Origin: Paracoccaceae bacterium
Lineage (GTDB): Bacteria > Pseudomonadota > Alphaproteobacteria > Rhodobacterales > Rhodobacteraceae
Length of the DNA stretch: 64,000 nt
NCBI GenBank assembly: GCA_030750975.1
Contig: JASMHC010000018.1
Location: 1-64,000, forward strand
Reading direction: 5' to 3'
The position numbers and the translations under genes were made by a program. Positions 28,231-36,890 of this stretch are shown piece after piece. How positions within the stretch are numbered: position 1 is the first letter of the stretch; each line of letters opens with the position of its first letter. The notes beneath the pieces were generated by a model. It did not search any database. It saw nothing but the letters and a program-made list of their open reading frames with translations, and had not been told where the DNA came from.

Positions 28231-29319
28231 ATGGATGCACTGGTTGAGGCCGCCATCGAAGGGGCACCACTCTATATCGGCTGGGGCGGATTGATCATCG
28301 GGATCGTGTTTGGTTTCATCGTGTATCGCACCAATTTCTGCACAATGGGGTCGATCTCGGACATTTTGTCGTTCGGAGACTACAACCGCTTTCGCGCCTG
28401 GCTGTTAGCCGCAGGGGTCGCGATCCTTGGTGTCGCCCTGCTCGAGGCGATGGGGATCGCTGATATGAACATGTCGATGTATCAGGCATCGACGCTGACC
28501 TGGGGCGCTCATATCGTTGGCGGCCTGTTATTCGGCTTCGGAATGGTCTTCGCCGGCGGATGCGTCAGCCGAAACCTGGTCCGCGCCGGTGGCGGAGACT
28601 TGCGATCAATCGTGGTGCTGGTGATCACCGGCATTTTTGCCTACATGACCATCGGAGGTCTGCTGGGTCCGCTGCGGGTTTTGATTTTCACGCCCCCCTC
28701 TGCCGACCTTACGGTGATCGGTATGGATGACCAACGCATCGGATCACTGATTTCTTCCGTAACCGGCATGGGCTGGGGAACCGCCAATCTGCTTGCGATC
28801 ATTTTGATCGCAGGCGGCATATTGATCTATTGTTTCATGGACGGGCAATTCCGGTCGTCGGGCAAAAACGTTTTTGCAGGGGTCGGTATCGGCCTTTGCG
28901 TCGTCGCCGGTTGGTTTCTGACGGCGATCACCTATGACGAATTCGCCAATAATCCCCAGTTGATTTCGCTGACATATGTCCGTCCGACGGGTGACACATT
29001 GGATTATGCAATGCGGTTTACTGCGCTTGGCGCACCCGGTTTCGGGATCGTCACTCTGGCCGGTGCTTTGATCGGAGGGTTCCTCGGTGCGCTCAGCCGA
29101 GGTCGTTTGCAGCTGACCACCTTTGCCGACCAATCGGATTCGGTCCGTAACATGTTTGGCGCCGCCCTTATGGGGATCGGAGGCGTGTTGGCCCTGGGTT
29201 GCACGGTTGGTCAGGCATTGACCGGGTTTTCAACTCTGGCCATCGGGTCGCTGATCACATTCATCTTCATCGTGATCGGCGGGATCGTCGGCGTGAAGAC
29301 GATGGAAAGCTTCGCCTGA
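28231..29319 (+). CDS. YeeE/YedE (TsuA-type) sulfur-compound transporter
   Basis: A 362-aa polytopic membrane protein with the two internally related halves of the YeeE/YedE family. Conserved cysteines are C37 (TNFCTMG), C111 (FAGGCVSRN) and C324 (LGCTVGQ), the pattern of the thiosulfate transporter TsuA, where cysteines line the path. Its place next to soe and dsr genes supports uptake of thiosulfate or another sulfur species for oxidation. It is transcribed alone, convergent with the apbC-soe operon. Confidence 0.88.
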   Translation: MDALVEAAIEGAPLYIGWGGLIIGIVFGFIVYRTNFCTMGSISDILSFGDYNRFRAWLLAAGVAILGVALLEAMGIADMNMSMYQASTLTWGAHIVGGLLFGFGMVFAGGCVSRNLVRAGGGDLRSIVVLVITGIFAYMTIGGLLGPLRVLIFTPPSADLTVIGMDDQRIGSLISSVTGMGWGTANLLAIILIAGGILIYCFMDGQFRSSGKNVFAGVGIGLCVVAGWFLTAITYDEFANNPQLISLTYVRPTGDTLDYAMRFTALGAPGFGIVTLAGALIGGFLGALSRGRLQLTTFADQSDSVRNMFGAALMGIGGVLALGCTVGQALTGFSTLAIGSLITFIFIVIGGIVGVKTMESFA

Positions 29320-29335
29320 CATTTCCGACAAAAAA

Positions 29336-29362
29336 AGCGCCGTCGGATTGTCCGGCGGCGCT
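29336..29362 (-). terminator. Terminator of the soeABC-apbC operon
   Basis: AGCGCCG-TCGGA and TCCGG-CGGCGCT form a 12-bp stem (one G-T pair) with a 3-nt loop. The plus-strand A-run at 29330-29336 becomes a T-run after the hairpin on the minus strand, so it ends transcription from apbC. It may also slow yeeE transcripts from the other side. Confidence 0.75.
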
Positions 29363-29383
29363 TAGACATTCGCTAAGTTCAGG

Positions 29384-30493
29384 TCAGTCCTCGTCTTCTT
29401 CCGGGAACAGCCTTGCGGCCACTTTCAAAGCGATATCTCTGAACGCTTTCGCGTGCGGACCTTCCGGATCGGCCACCACCACAGGCATACCGGCATCGGA
29501 TGTTTCCCTGATCTGCATGTTCAGCGGTATAGCGCCCAGAAATGGCACACCCAGCCTGCGGGCGTCTTCTTCTGCGCCACCATGGCCGAAAATATGACTG
29601 CTTTCACCGCAATGCGGGCAAACGAAGGTGGACATGTTTTCGACGATACCAAAAATCGGCACATCGACGTTCTTGAACATCTTCAAACCTTTACGCGCAT
29701 CAATTAACGCAAGATCCTGCGGGGTCGAGACGATCACAGCCCCTTGCAAAGGAATTTGCTGCGCCATTGTCAGCTGGGCGTCACCGGTGCCCGGCGGCAT
29801 GTCGAGCACCAACACATCAAGCTCGCCCCAGTCGACTTCGCGGCTCATTTGCATCAGCGCGGTCACAACCATCGGTCCGCGCCAAATGACGGGGCTTTCT
29901 TCGTCCATCAGGAAACCCATGGACATGACCTTGATCCCGTATTTCTCGATCGGTTTGACAACGTCTTCGGTAATCTCCGGCCGCTCTTCAATCGCCAGCA
30001 GGCGGGGCACCGAAGGGCCATAGATATCGGCATCCATCAACCCGACCCGAAAACCCAACGAGCGCAGGCCCAAGGCTATATTTGCGGCGGTGGTTGACTT
30101 GCCAACCCCGCCCTTGCCCGAGGCGACGGCAATCACATTGCTGATACCGGGAATTGCGGCCGCATGGGGGCGCATGTCTCGCCCTTTGGCTTCGGTAGGG
30201 CGTTTTTTCAGCTTCGGCGGCTGGCGCGGAGCTTCGGCCGGCTGGGCCGCGCGTTCAGCCGTCAGAACAACCATAAGGTTTTCCAACTCTTCAATGCTTG
30301 CCAGATGCTCTTCGATAAGCTGCTTTAACCCTTCCGGATTGCCCGGATAATCAGACGGAACATGAACGGTGATCAGCGCCTTGCCATCTTCGGCCCTAAG
30401 CTCGGCTTCGCGAACCATGCCGCTGGTAACAAGGTCTGTAGGCATGCCGGGTGCGGTCAGCATACCCAAACGGGTCAGTATGACGGTTTTCAT
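29384..30493 (-). CDS. apbC: Mrp/ApbC family Fe-S cluster carrier ATPase
   Basis: A 369-aa P-loop ATPase of the Mrp/NBP35 family that holds and delivers [4Fe-4S] clusters. The N-terminal MIP18-like domain (1-90) is followed by the deviant Walker A GKGGVGKST near 130, and the bridging-cluster motif CPHC near 300. It starts 18 bp after soeC on the same strand, so it appears to be co-transcribed with the soe genes. A maturation role for the many Fe-S proteins here is reasonable but inferred. Confidence 0.9.
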   Translation of the reverse strand: MKTVILTRLGMLTAPGMPTDLVTSGMVREAELRAEDGKALITVHVPSDYPGNPEGLKQLIEEHLASIEELENLMVVLTAERAAQPAEAPRQPPKLKKRPTEAKGRDMRPHAAAIPGISNVIAVASGKGGVGKSTTAANIALGLRSLGFRVGLMDADIYGPSVPRLLAIEERPEITEDVVKPIEKYGIKVMSMGFLMDEESPVIWRGPMVVTALMQMSREVDWGELDVLVLDMPPGTGDAQLTMAQQIPLQGAVIVSTPQDLALIDARKGLKMFKNVDVPIFGIVENMSTFVCPHCGESSHIFGHGGAEEDARRLGVPFLGAIPLNMQIRETSDAGMPVVVADPEGPHAKAFRDIALKVAARLFPEEDED

Positions 30494-30511
30494 TTTCGCA
30501 ACTTCCTAAGA

Positions 30512-31387
30512 TTATCGGCCATAGTAATTGGCGACTGCATGGCGAGCTTCGGCAAAGAACAGCCAGCGCGACGCCAGCACGCCAAGCAAATGGAAAACAA
30601 GCGCCATCGGCGCCCCGAAAGACGGGGTGTCTGCGAACGCCATCAGCGCCAGGATCGGCAGCAGAAATGCCGCGACAAACGCGATCAGTCGCAGCTTCAG
30701 CACATGCTTGCGGGCCACCTGATAGGCCATTTCCTTCAAAAGATAGTTCTGGCCGGTATGCGGCGGCTCGTATTGGCGGACTTTGCCGATACGGCCCAGA
30801 CCTGTCGCCGTGCCCATATCGGTCTTGTTGTTGACAGTGCGGTTGTCGCCGTCACGCCACGCCAAAACCTGAAGGATCCCAAGCGCGATCAGCAAATAAA
30901 CGGCAATTCCGACGCGGTCGGTAAACAGTGCCCCGCCGCTGATCATGTAAAGAACAAACAAAAGTGGCGTAAACCCGTTGTTCCAGCGCGGCACCGTTTT
31001 CAGCTGGGCATAGATCATCGAGGTCGAAAGCACCGTCACAACACACAAAGCCGAGCCGATCAGACCCAGAGTTTCCAAAGTCGTGTCAAAGAAAATCCGC
31101 CCGATTGCGTATGGCGCGACGGTCAACAGCGTGATGACCGACAAAACCGCCTCGCGCGAAAGCCAGCTTGTGCGCCATTGCGAGAACGCCTTGATCGCGT
31201 TTTTCTTGTTGGCAAGGTGAAATACCGATGACAGCAAGCCCCCGACGGCAAAACCGTAGCCTAGAAAGTACATCACAAAGGCCGAAAGCCCGTTCACTGC
31301 GGGATTGCCGGTGCCAAGCCAGGCCAGCAGCCCAAAGCCGAGACCGGAAGAGACGGTGAAGAAAATAACAGAAGGTGCCGGATGCAT
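30512..31387 (-). CDS. soeC: Sulfite dehydrogenase membrane subunit SoeC
   Basis: A 291-aa DmsC-family membrane anchor with about eight hydrophobic segments. It would bind the soluble SoeAB module to the cytoplasmic side of the inner membrane and pass electrons to quinone. Its ATG shares one base with the soeB stop, so the three subunits are tightly coupled. The family alone includes DMSO reductase anchors; the SoeAB partners and dsr context decide the call. Confidence 0.87.
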   Translation of the reverse strand: MHPAPSVIFFTVSSGLGFGLLAWLGTGNPAVNGLSAFVMYFLGYGFAVGGLLSSVFHLANKKNAIKAFSQWRTSWLSREAVLSVITLLTVAPYAIGRIFFDTTLETLGLIGSALCVVTVLSTSMIYAQLKTVPRWNNGFTPLLFVLYMISGGALFTDRVGIAVYLLIALGILQVLAWRDGDNRTVNNKTDMGTATGLGRIGKVRQYEPPHTGQNYLLKEMAYQVARKHVLKLRLIAFVAAFLLPILALMAFADTPSFGAPMALVFHLLGVLASRWLFFAEARHAVANYYGR

Positions 31388-32121
31388 CAGAGTTTCTCCA
31401 AAGCTTTGTCAAGCCAGCCGAGGAACCCTTTGGCCTCGGTCGCGACGGGTTCCAGGGATTGGCTGCAATCCAGCGTGTCTTTGGGACGCGGAGGCAGGTA
31501 TTTGTTGACGGGTTTGGTGCCCAGTTCGGGCATCAGGTCCATGCCGCCGCGCTCGGCCACCAGCTTGCTGACATCCGAGTTCGGATCGCCCAGATCGCCG
31601 AAGTGGCGTGCCCCTGCCGGACAGGTGCGTACACAAGCCGGAATACGGTCTTCCTCGGGCAGGTTCTCGTTATAAATCCGGTCCACGCAAAGGGTGCATT
31701 TCTTCATCACCCCTGCAAGCGCATCCAGTTCACGCGCTCCGTAAGGACATGCCCAGGCACACAGCCCGCAGCCCATACAATCGTTTTCGTTAACCAGGAC
31801 GATCCCGTCTTCCTCGCGCTTATAACTTGCGCCCGTTGGACAGACCGTAACGCAAGGTGCGTCTTCGCAATGCAGGCAGGATCGCGGGAAGTGGATGGTT
31901 TGCGCCGCACCACCAGTATCGGGTTGCACCTCGTAGCTGTGCACGCGGTTCAGAAAAGTACCGCTTGGATCGCCATAGGCGTCCTTATCAGAAAGCGGTA
32001 CGCCGTAATTCTGGGTGTTCCAGCCTTTGCACGATGTCACACAGCCGTGACAGCCCACGCAGGTATCCAGATCAATCACCAGACCCAGTTTTTTATCGGT
32101 TTGGGTTGGAAGCGTCGTCAT
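31387..32121 (-). CDS. soeB: Sulfite dehydrogenase iron-sulfur subunit SoeB
   Basis: A 244-aa ferredoxin-like subunit with four cysteine clusters for [4Fe-4S] centres: CVGCHGCVTSC; CLHCEDAPCVTVCPTGA; CMGCGLCAWACPYGA; and CTLCVD with a distal CVRTCP. It relays electrons from the molybdenum subunit to SoeC. ATG 32121 overlaps the soeA TGA as ATGA and is preferred to 32136. There is no signal peptide, fitting the cytoplasmic Soe enzyme. Confidence 0.9.
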   Translation of the reverse strand: MTTLPTQTDKKLGLVIDLDTCVGCHGCVTSCKGWNTQNYGVPLSDKDAYGDPSGTFLNRVHSYEVQPDTGGAAQTIHFPRSCLHCEDAPCVTVCPTGASYKREEDGIVLVNENDCMGCGLCAWACPYGARELDALAGVMKKCTLCVDRIYNENLPEEDRIPACVRTCPAGARHFGDLGDPNSDVSKLVAERGGMDLMPELGTKPVNKYLPPRPKDTLDCSQSLEPVATEAKGFLGWLDKALEKL

Positions 32122-34952
32122 TTGCCTACCTCCCACGCAAGATCTTCGGGTCCCTGCCCGACCGGAGACTTGATGGGCGGGAAGGCCGGTTGGCTTTCAT
32201 CCGGCGGCGCTTCGGATTTCTCAATTCGAACCTTGAGGTCAAACCACGAGGCCTGACCGGTGATCGGGTCGGAATTGGCCCATCGCATTCCATCGCCCCT
32301 GGAAGGCAGCAATTCATGGATCAGATGGTTCAGCAGGAACCCTTTGGTGGCTTCCGGCGCATCCTCTTTCAACGCCCAGGCGCCTTTGCGTTTGCCGATG
32401 GCGTTCCAGGTCCAGACCGTGTTGTCGTTAAGGGCTGCCATGTGGGCAACCGGCACCGTGATTTCACCATGATGCGACGTGACCTTGGCCCAATCACCGT
32501 CTTTGAAGCCGTTCGCCTCCCATATCTTGGTCGGCACATAAAGCGGATTTCGGCCGTGGATTTGGCGCAGCCAAGCATTCTGTGTGCCCCATGAATGGTA
32601 CATCGCCATAGGGCGCTGTGTCAGGGCGTGGACGGGGAATTCTTCCTCGTCAACAAGGGTGCCCTCAAAGGGTGCATACCAGATCGGCAGCGGGTCCATC
32701 GTATCCTTTATGCGCTGTCGCAGATGATCGGGCGGCTGGCGGTCTCCGTGTCCCTCGGCAGCCAGCTGGAATTTGCGCATAGGCTCAACATAAAGCTGGA
32801 ACAGATAGGGCATCGGAGTATCCAGAATCCCGATTTCAACCGCCCAATCCTGATAGGCCTTGTTCCAAGGCTTAAAATACTGCGCCTCTTCCTCGATATG
32901 GTTCACCCAGAAGCCGCCGTTTTCGATATAGGCGTCAAGCTGGTTCGGATTTGGCGCACCACGGCCGTTCTGATCCCCGTCCTCGCCACGGAAACCCGCC
33001 AATGGCCCAATGCCCGGCTTGCGCTGGTGGGTCTGGATGTAGTCGGCGTAATCGGCCCATTTCTGGCTTCCGTCTTCATTTACAAAGGCCGGAAGATCCA
33101 GACGGGCGCCTAGTTCGCACAACACTGACTGGAATCCACGCACATCGCGGTCGGGTTCGACAACCGGCCAGCGGATCGCATCGGCAGCCCCATCGGCTTC
33201 GCAAATCGGACGGTCAAGAAGGCTGATGCAATCGTGGCGCTCAAGATAAGTCGTGTCCGGCAGAACCAGATCAGCATAGGCCACGGTTTCCGAGGAATAG
33301 GCATCGGAATAAATGAAATGCGGGATCACGTAATCGCCATTCTCGTCCTTGTCCGTCAGCATCTCGATCGTGCCTTTGGTGTTCATGGTCGAGTTCCACG
33401 CCATGTTCGCCATGTACATGAACAAAGTATCAATCTTGTACGGATCGCCCGCATGGGCATTCGCAATCACCATATGCATCAGCCCATGGGCCGACATCGG
33501 ATTTTCCCAGGTAAAGGCCTTGTCGATCCGTGCCGGGCTGCCATCTTCTTTCAGGGCCAGCCCTTCGGGACCGCGGACAAAACCCAGATGCGGACCGTCA
33601 AGCGGGCTCATTGGCTTGACACCGCAATGCGGGGCGGGATGGGCCTCAACCGGTTTGGGATAGGGCGGTTTGAAACGGAAACCGCCGGGAACCTCGACGC
33701 TGCCTAAAAGGATTTGCAGGACATGCAGCGCCCGGCAGGTCTGGAAGCCATTGGAATGCGCCGAAATCCCGCGCATTGAATGGAACGTGACCGGGCGACC
33801 GATCATCTTGTCATGGGTTTCACCACGAAAATCGGTCCACGGCTGGTCAAGTTCAATCGCTTCGTCAAAGGCCGTCTTGGCAATCAGCGCCGCAATCGCC
33901 TTGATCCGGTCGGCAGACACGCCACATTGATCTGCCACCGCCTCGGGCGCGTATTGCGGATCAAGATAGCGCGTGGCCATCGAATGAAAAACGGTCCGAT
34001 GGGTCACGCCATCGCGTTCATGTGTAGCATTAAGATCGGGGCGTACCCCTTTGGTATCAAAGGGAACCAAATCTTTCGACTTGCGATCCATAACCAGAAC
34101 CTTGCCGTCCTCGTCACGCAGTAACAGCCCTTTTTCAGGACCTTCGCTTTCGTTGATGAATGCGGGCGCATTGGTATAGCGCGACAGGTAATCCAGATCG
34201 ATTTTACCCGCCTTCATCAATTCGTGGATCAGCGCGAGAATAAACAAACCGTCCGTGCCCGGGGTTATACCAACCCATTCATCCGCAACGGCGTTATAGC
34301 CCGACCGGATCGGGTTGACGCCGATGATCTTGCCGCCATTGGCTTTCAGTCGGCCAATGCCCATTTTGATCGGGTTGCTGTCGTGATCCTCGGCCACGCC
34401 GAAAATCATGAACAGTTTGGCGCGGTCCCAATCGGGCTGACCAAACTCCCAAAAGGCGCCGCCCATCGTATAGATGCCTGCCGCCGCCATATTCACCGAG
34501 CAGAACCCCCCATGGGCCGCATAGTTTGGCGTGCCGAAATTCTGCGCCCAGAAACTGGTAAAGCTTTGCGACTGGTCGCGGCCTGTAAAGAATGCCAGCT
34601 TTTCCGGGTTGGTTTCACGGATCGGTTTCAGCCAGCTTGTGGCAATCTCAAGCGCTTCGTCCCAGCTGATTTCCTCAAACTCGCCCGAGCCGCGTGGCCC
34701 GACCCGCTTTAGCGGTGCCCGCAGGCGCGACGGGGCGTTGTGCTGCATGATGCCAGAACTGCCCTTGGCACAAAGAACACCCTTGTTCACCGGATGGTCA
34801 CGGTTGCCCTCGATATAGGCGACCTTTCCGTCTTTCATGTGCACATTGATCCCGCAACGGCAGGCACACATGTAACATGTCGTTTGGCGGACTTCATCCG
34901 ATACGTCCGGCGAAGGACGCGCCCCAATGCGCGTTCCGGCTGTGGCACCCAT
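32118..34952 (-). CDS. soeA: Sulfite dehydrogenase molybdopterin subunit SoeA
   Basis: A 944-aa molybdopterin bis-MGD oxidoreductase that oxidises sulfite to sulfate in the cytoplasm. The N-terminal [4Fe-4S] site is C26, C29, C33 and C61 (CxxCxxxC, then C-A-K-G). No twin-arginine signal precedes it, which separates SoeA from periplasmic polysulfide and thiosulfate reductases of the same family. GGGAGA precedes the ATG. It leads the soeA-soeB-soeC-apbC operon. In Allochromatium the homologous enzyme finishes the reverse Dsr pathway, which matches the context. Confidence 0.9.
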   Translation of the reverse strand: MGATAGTRIGARPSPDVSDEVRQTTCYMCACRCGINVHMKDGKVAYIEGNRDHPVNKGVLCAKGSSGIMQHNAPSRLRAPLKRVGPRGSGEFEEISWDEALEIATSWLKPIRETNPEKLAFFTGRDQSQSFTSFWAQNFGTPNYAAHGGFCSVNMAAAGIYTMGGAFWEFGQPDWDRAKLFMIFGVAEDHDSNPIKMGIGRLKANGGKIIGVNPIRSGYNAVADEWVGITPGTDGLFILALIHELMKAGKIDLDYLSRYTNAPAFINESEGPEKGLLLRDEDGKVLVMDRKSKDLVPFDTKGVRPDLNATHERDGVTHRTVFHSMATRYLDPQYAPEAVADQCGVSADRIKAIAALIAKTAFDEAIELDQPWTDFRGETHDKMIGRPVTFHSMRGISAHSNGFQTCRALHVLQILLGSVEVPGGFRFKPPYPKPVEAHPAPHCGVKPMSPLDGPHLGFVRGPEGLALKEDGSPARIDKAFTWENPMSAHGLMHMVIANAHAGDPYKIDTLFMYMANMAWNSTMNTKGTIEMLTDKDENGDYVIPHFIYSDAYSSETVAYADLVLPDTTYLERHDCISLLDRPICEADGAADAIRWPVVEPDRDVRGFQSVLCELGARLDLPAFVNEDGSQKWADYADYIQTHQRKPGIGPLAGFRGEDGDQNGRGAPNPNQLDAYIENGGFWVNHIEEEAQYFKPWNKAYQDWAVEIGILDTPMPYLFQLYVEPMRKFQLAAEGHGDRQPPDHLRQRIKDTMDPLPIWYAPFEGTLVDEEEFPVHALTQRPMAMYHSWGTQNAWLRQIHGRNPLYVPTKIWEANGFKDGDWAKVTSHHGEITVPVAHMAALNDNTVWTWNAIGKRKGAWALKEDAPEATKGFLLNHLIHELLPSRGDGMRWANSDPITGQASWFDLKVRIEKSEAPPDESQPAFPPIKSPVGQGPEDLAWEVGK

Positions 34953-35033
34953 TTTTGTCTCCCAGTGTATTCGTTTTCTTTTGTCTATTTGGCTCGTACA
35001 GTTCTACATAGGCCGATGATCATCTGGCCTTAA

Positions 35034-36488
35034 CTAACTTGGTGACGTGGACTTATTGGCGGCAAGCGACATCTCGAACACGTCTTCCGCATCCGCAGCT
35101 TTCGCCGGGTCCAACTGGTCGCGCAAGCGAACGACGCTGCCGATCATGATGATAGCGGGGCCTTTTATCTGCGCGGCTGCTGCTTTTTCAGTGATGTCCC
35201 GCAGTGTTCCCGTAACAACGCGCTGCTCAGGCCGCGTGCCGTTTTCGATCAGCGCCACATCTGTCGATTGATCCACCCCGCGGGCGACGAAACCATCCAC
35301 CAGCTTGTTCAGGTTTGAGGTTCCCATATAGATCGCGACCGTCTGGGCCGGCCGGATCAACACGTCCCAGTCCAGATCCAACACCCCGTCCTTGCCATGT
35401 GCGGTCACAAACAGGCAGGATTGGGCGTGATCGCGGTGTGTCAGCGGTATTCCGGCATAGGCGCTGCATCCCGCCGCAGCCGTAATGCCCGGCACGACAC
35501 GAAACGGAATACCGGATGCGGCCAGCGCCTCGATCTCTTCCCCGCCGCGCCCGAATGTAAACGGATCACCGCCTTTTAGACGCAGCACGCGATTGCCCTC
35601 GCCCGCCAGCTTGACCATCAGTTGCGAGATATCCTGCTGATCCATGACATGCTGTTGCGGCAGCTTGCCGACAAAAATCCTTTCGGCATCGCGACGGACA
35701 AGCGACATGATGTCGTCGCTGATCAGGCGGTCGTAAAGCACGACATCCGCCCGCTGCATCAGGCGCAGAGCCTTGAAGGTCAGCAAGTCGGGATCACCCG
35801 GTCCGGCGCCGACCAGATAAACCTCGCCCATCGGAGCCTTTTTTCCCTGCGCCGTCGCCTCAAGGTCGCTTTCAATCTTCTGCGCCGCCTTTTCAGATTC
35901 TCCCGCGAGAAACAGATCCCCCGCTGGCCCGTCGATCATGCGCTCCCAGAAATGCCGCCGCTCGCGGCCATCTTCGATTTTTGCGGCAATGCGATCACGG
36001 AATCTGCCAACGAATTGGGACAATTGCCCAAATGACGGCAAAAGCATCGTCTCGATTCGTGCACGTAAAGTACGCGCGATCACCGGGGCAGACCCGCCAG
36101 TCGAAATCGCCACAACCACAGGAGAGCGGTCCACGATTGAAGGCGTGATGAAATCACACATCTCGGGCGCATCGGCGATGTTGCAGAGCACTTTGAATTC
36201 GTCGGCCCATTCGCGCAGGTTTTCGTCACGCTCTTCCATTTCAGAAGCGCCATAAACAACCACTGCCTCTTGAACATCGTCGCGGTCCGCCACGCGATAA
36301 CGGAAAGTCAATCGCGGATCAGCCGCCGCAATCAATGCGCGCATTTCGTCGCCCGGTTGTGGGTCGCAGGCAATCACCTTCGCACCGGCGGACAATGCGC
36401 GTTCGACCCGTCGCGCGGCCACGGTTCCGCCGCCATCAACAACAATGACCCGGTCTTCTACGGTCAGGAAAACTGGCAAATGGTCCAT
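35034..36488 (-). CDS. cysG: Siroheme synthase CysG (trifunctional)
   Basis: A 484-aa fusion. Residues 1-150 form the precorrin-2 dehydrogenase/ferrochelatase with VFLTVEDRVIVVDGGGTVAARRV. A linking dimerisation region follows to about 215. Uroporphyrinogen-III C-methyltransferase occupies about 220-460 (VYLVGAGPGDPDLLTFKALR; VLRLKGGDPFTFGRGGEE). It makes siroheme, the cofactor of DsrAB. It is the last gene of an operon with a TauD-like dioxygenase and two tiny genes, divergent from dsrA, so it probably serves sulfur oxidation. Confidence 0.95.
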   Translation of the reverse strand: MDHLPVFLTVEDRVIVVDGGGTVAARRVERALSAGAKVIACDPQPGDEMRALIAAADPRLTFRYRVADRDDVQEAVVVYGASEMEERDENLREWADEFKVLCNIADAPEMCDFITPSIVDRSPVVVAISTGGSAPVIARTLRARIETMLLPSFGQLSQFVGRFRDRIAAKIEDGRERRHFWERMIDGPAGDLFLAGESEKAAQKIESDLEATAQGKKAPMGEVYLVGAGPGDPDLLTFKALRLMQRADVVLYDRLISDDIMSLVRRDAERIFVGKLPQQHVMDQQDISQLMVKLAGEGNRVLRLKGGDPFTFGRGGEEIEALAASGIPFRVVPGITAAAGCSAYAGIPLTHRDHAQSCLFVTAHGKDGVLDLDWDVLIRPAQTVAIYMGTSNLNKLVDGFVARGVDQSTDVALIENGTRPEQRVVTGTLRDITEKAAAAQIKGPAIIMIGSVVRLRDQLDPAKAADAEDVFEMSLAANKSTSPS

Positions 36489-36490
36489 TG

Positions 36491-36700
36491 TTATGACTGC
36501 CCTTTCCTTGCGCTTTGAACCAATTGTGTTCCAAGCTCTAACGCGGTCTCTTCATCCAGATCGACCTGTGTGATGCGCGTGCCCTCTTTGATCACCAAAC
36601 GGGTCATGCGCATTCCACTGTCAAAGATCACCTCTTTCACAATCGCCCTTCGGCGGTAGGGCAATTCGATCCGCGCGATTTCGTTGAGTACTTCAGCCAA
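36491..36700 (-). CDS. Small conserved-looking protein, 69 aa, unknown function
   Basis: A 69-aa soluble protein beginning MAEVLNEIARIELPYRRRAI, with charged strands and a final helix (DEETALELGTQLVQSARKG). It has no cysteine, signal peptide or membrane segment. Its start lies 8 bp inside the upstream 65-aa gene and its stop is 2 bp before cysG, so it is read in one operon with both. I cannot assign a family with confidence. The composition suggests a small alpha/beta protein that could assist an enzyme. Confidence 0.75.
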   Translation of the reverse strand: MAEVLNEIARIELPYRRRAIVKEVIFDSGMRMTRLVIKEGTRITQVDLDEETALELGTQLVQSARKGQS

Positions 36701-36890
36701 AATCCAACCCCCGGGTAAAAGCGGCTTCCAGTTGCCATTGCCAATTACGCGGCGTGTCCCGGAAATCGGGCTTCACATCAAATTCAAGAAACATCTCACC
36801 AGACGCACCGGCATGCTGTACCAGCTCTTCAAGCTGTTTGAATTTTGTGACTTCCGGATGCCCGATGATCAGATCGCTTAACTGCGCCAT
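36693..36890 (-). CDS. Small protein, 65 aa, unknown function
   Basis: A 65-aa acidic soluble protein beginning MAQLSDLIIGHPEVTKFKQL and ending in an aromatic segment (RNWQWQLEAAFTRGLDFG). Its ATG follows the stop of the TauD-like gene with no gap (TAAATG), and its end overlaps the next small gene by 8 bp. The tight coupling on both sides makes it very likely real. No motif that I know is visible. It could bind the dioxygenase or its neighbour, but that is only context. Confidence 0.7.
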   Translation of the reverse strand: MAQLSDLIIGHPEVTKFKQLEELVQHAGASGEMFLEFDVKPDFRDTPRNWQWQLEAAFTRGLDFG

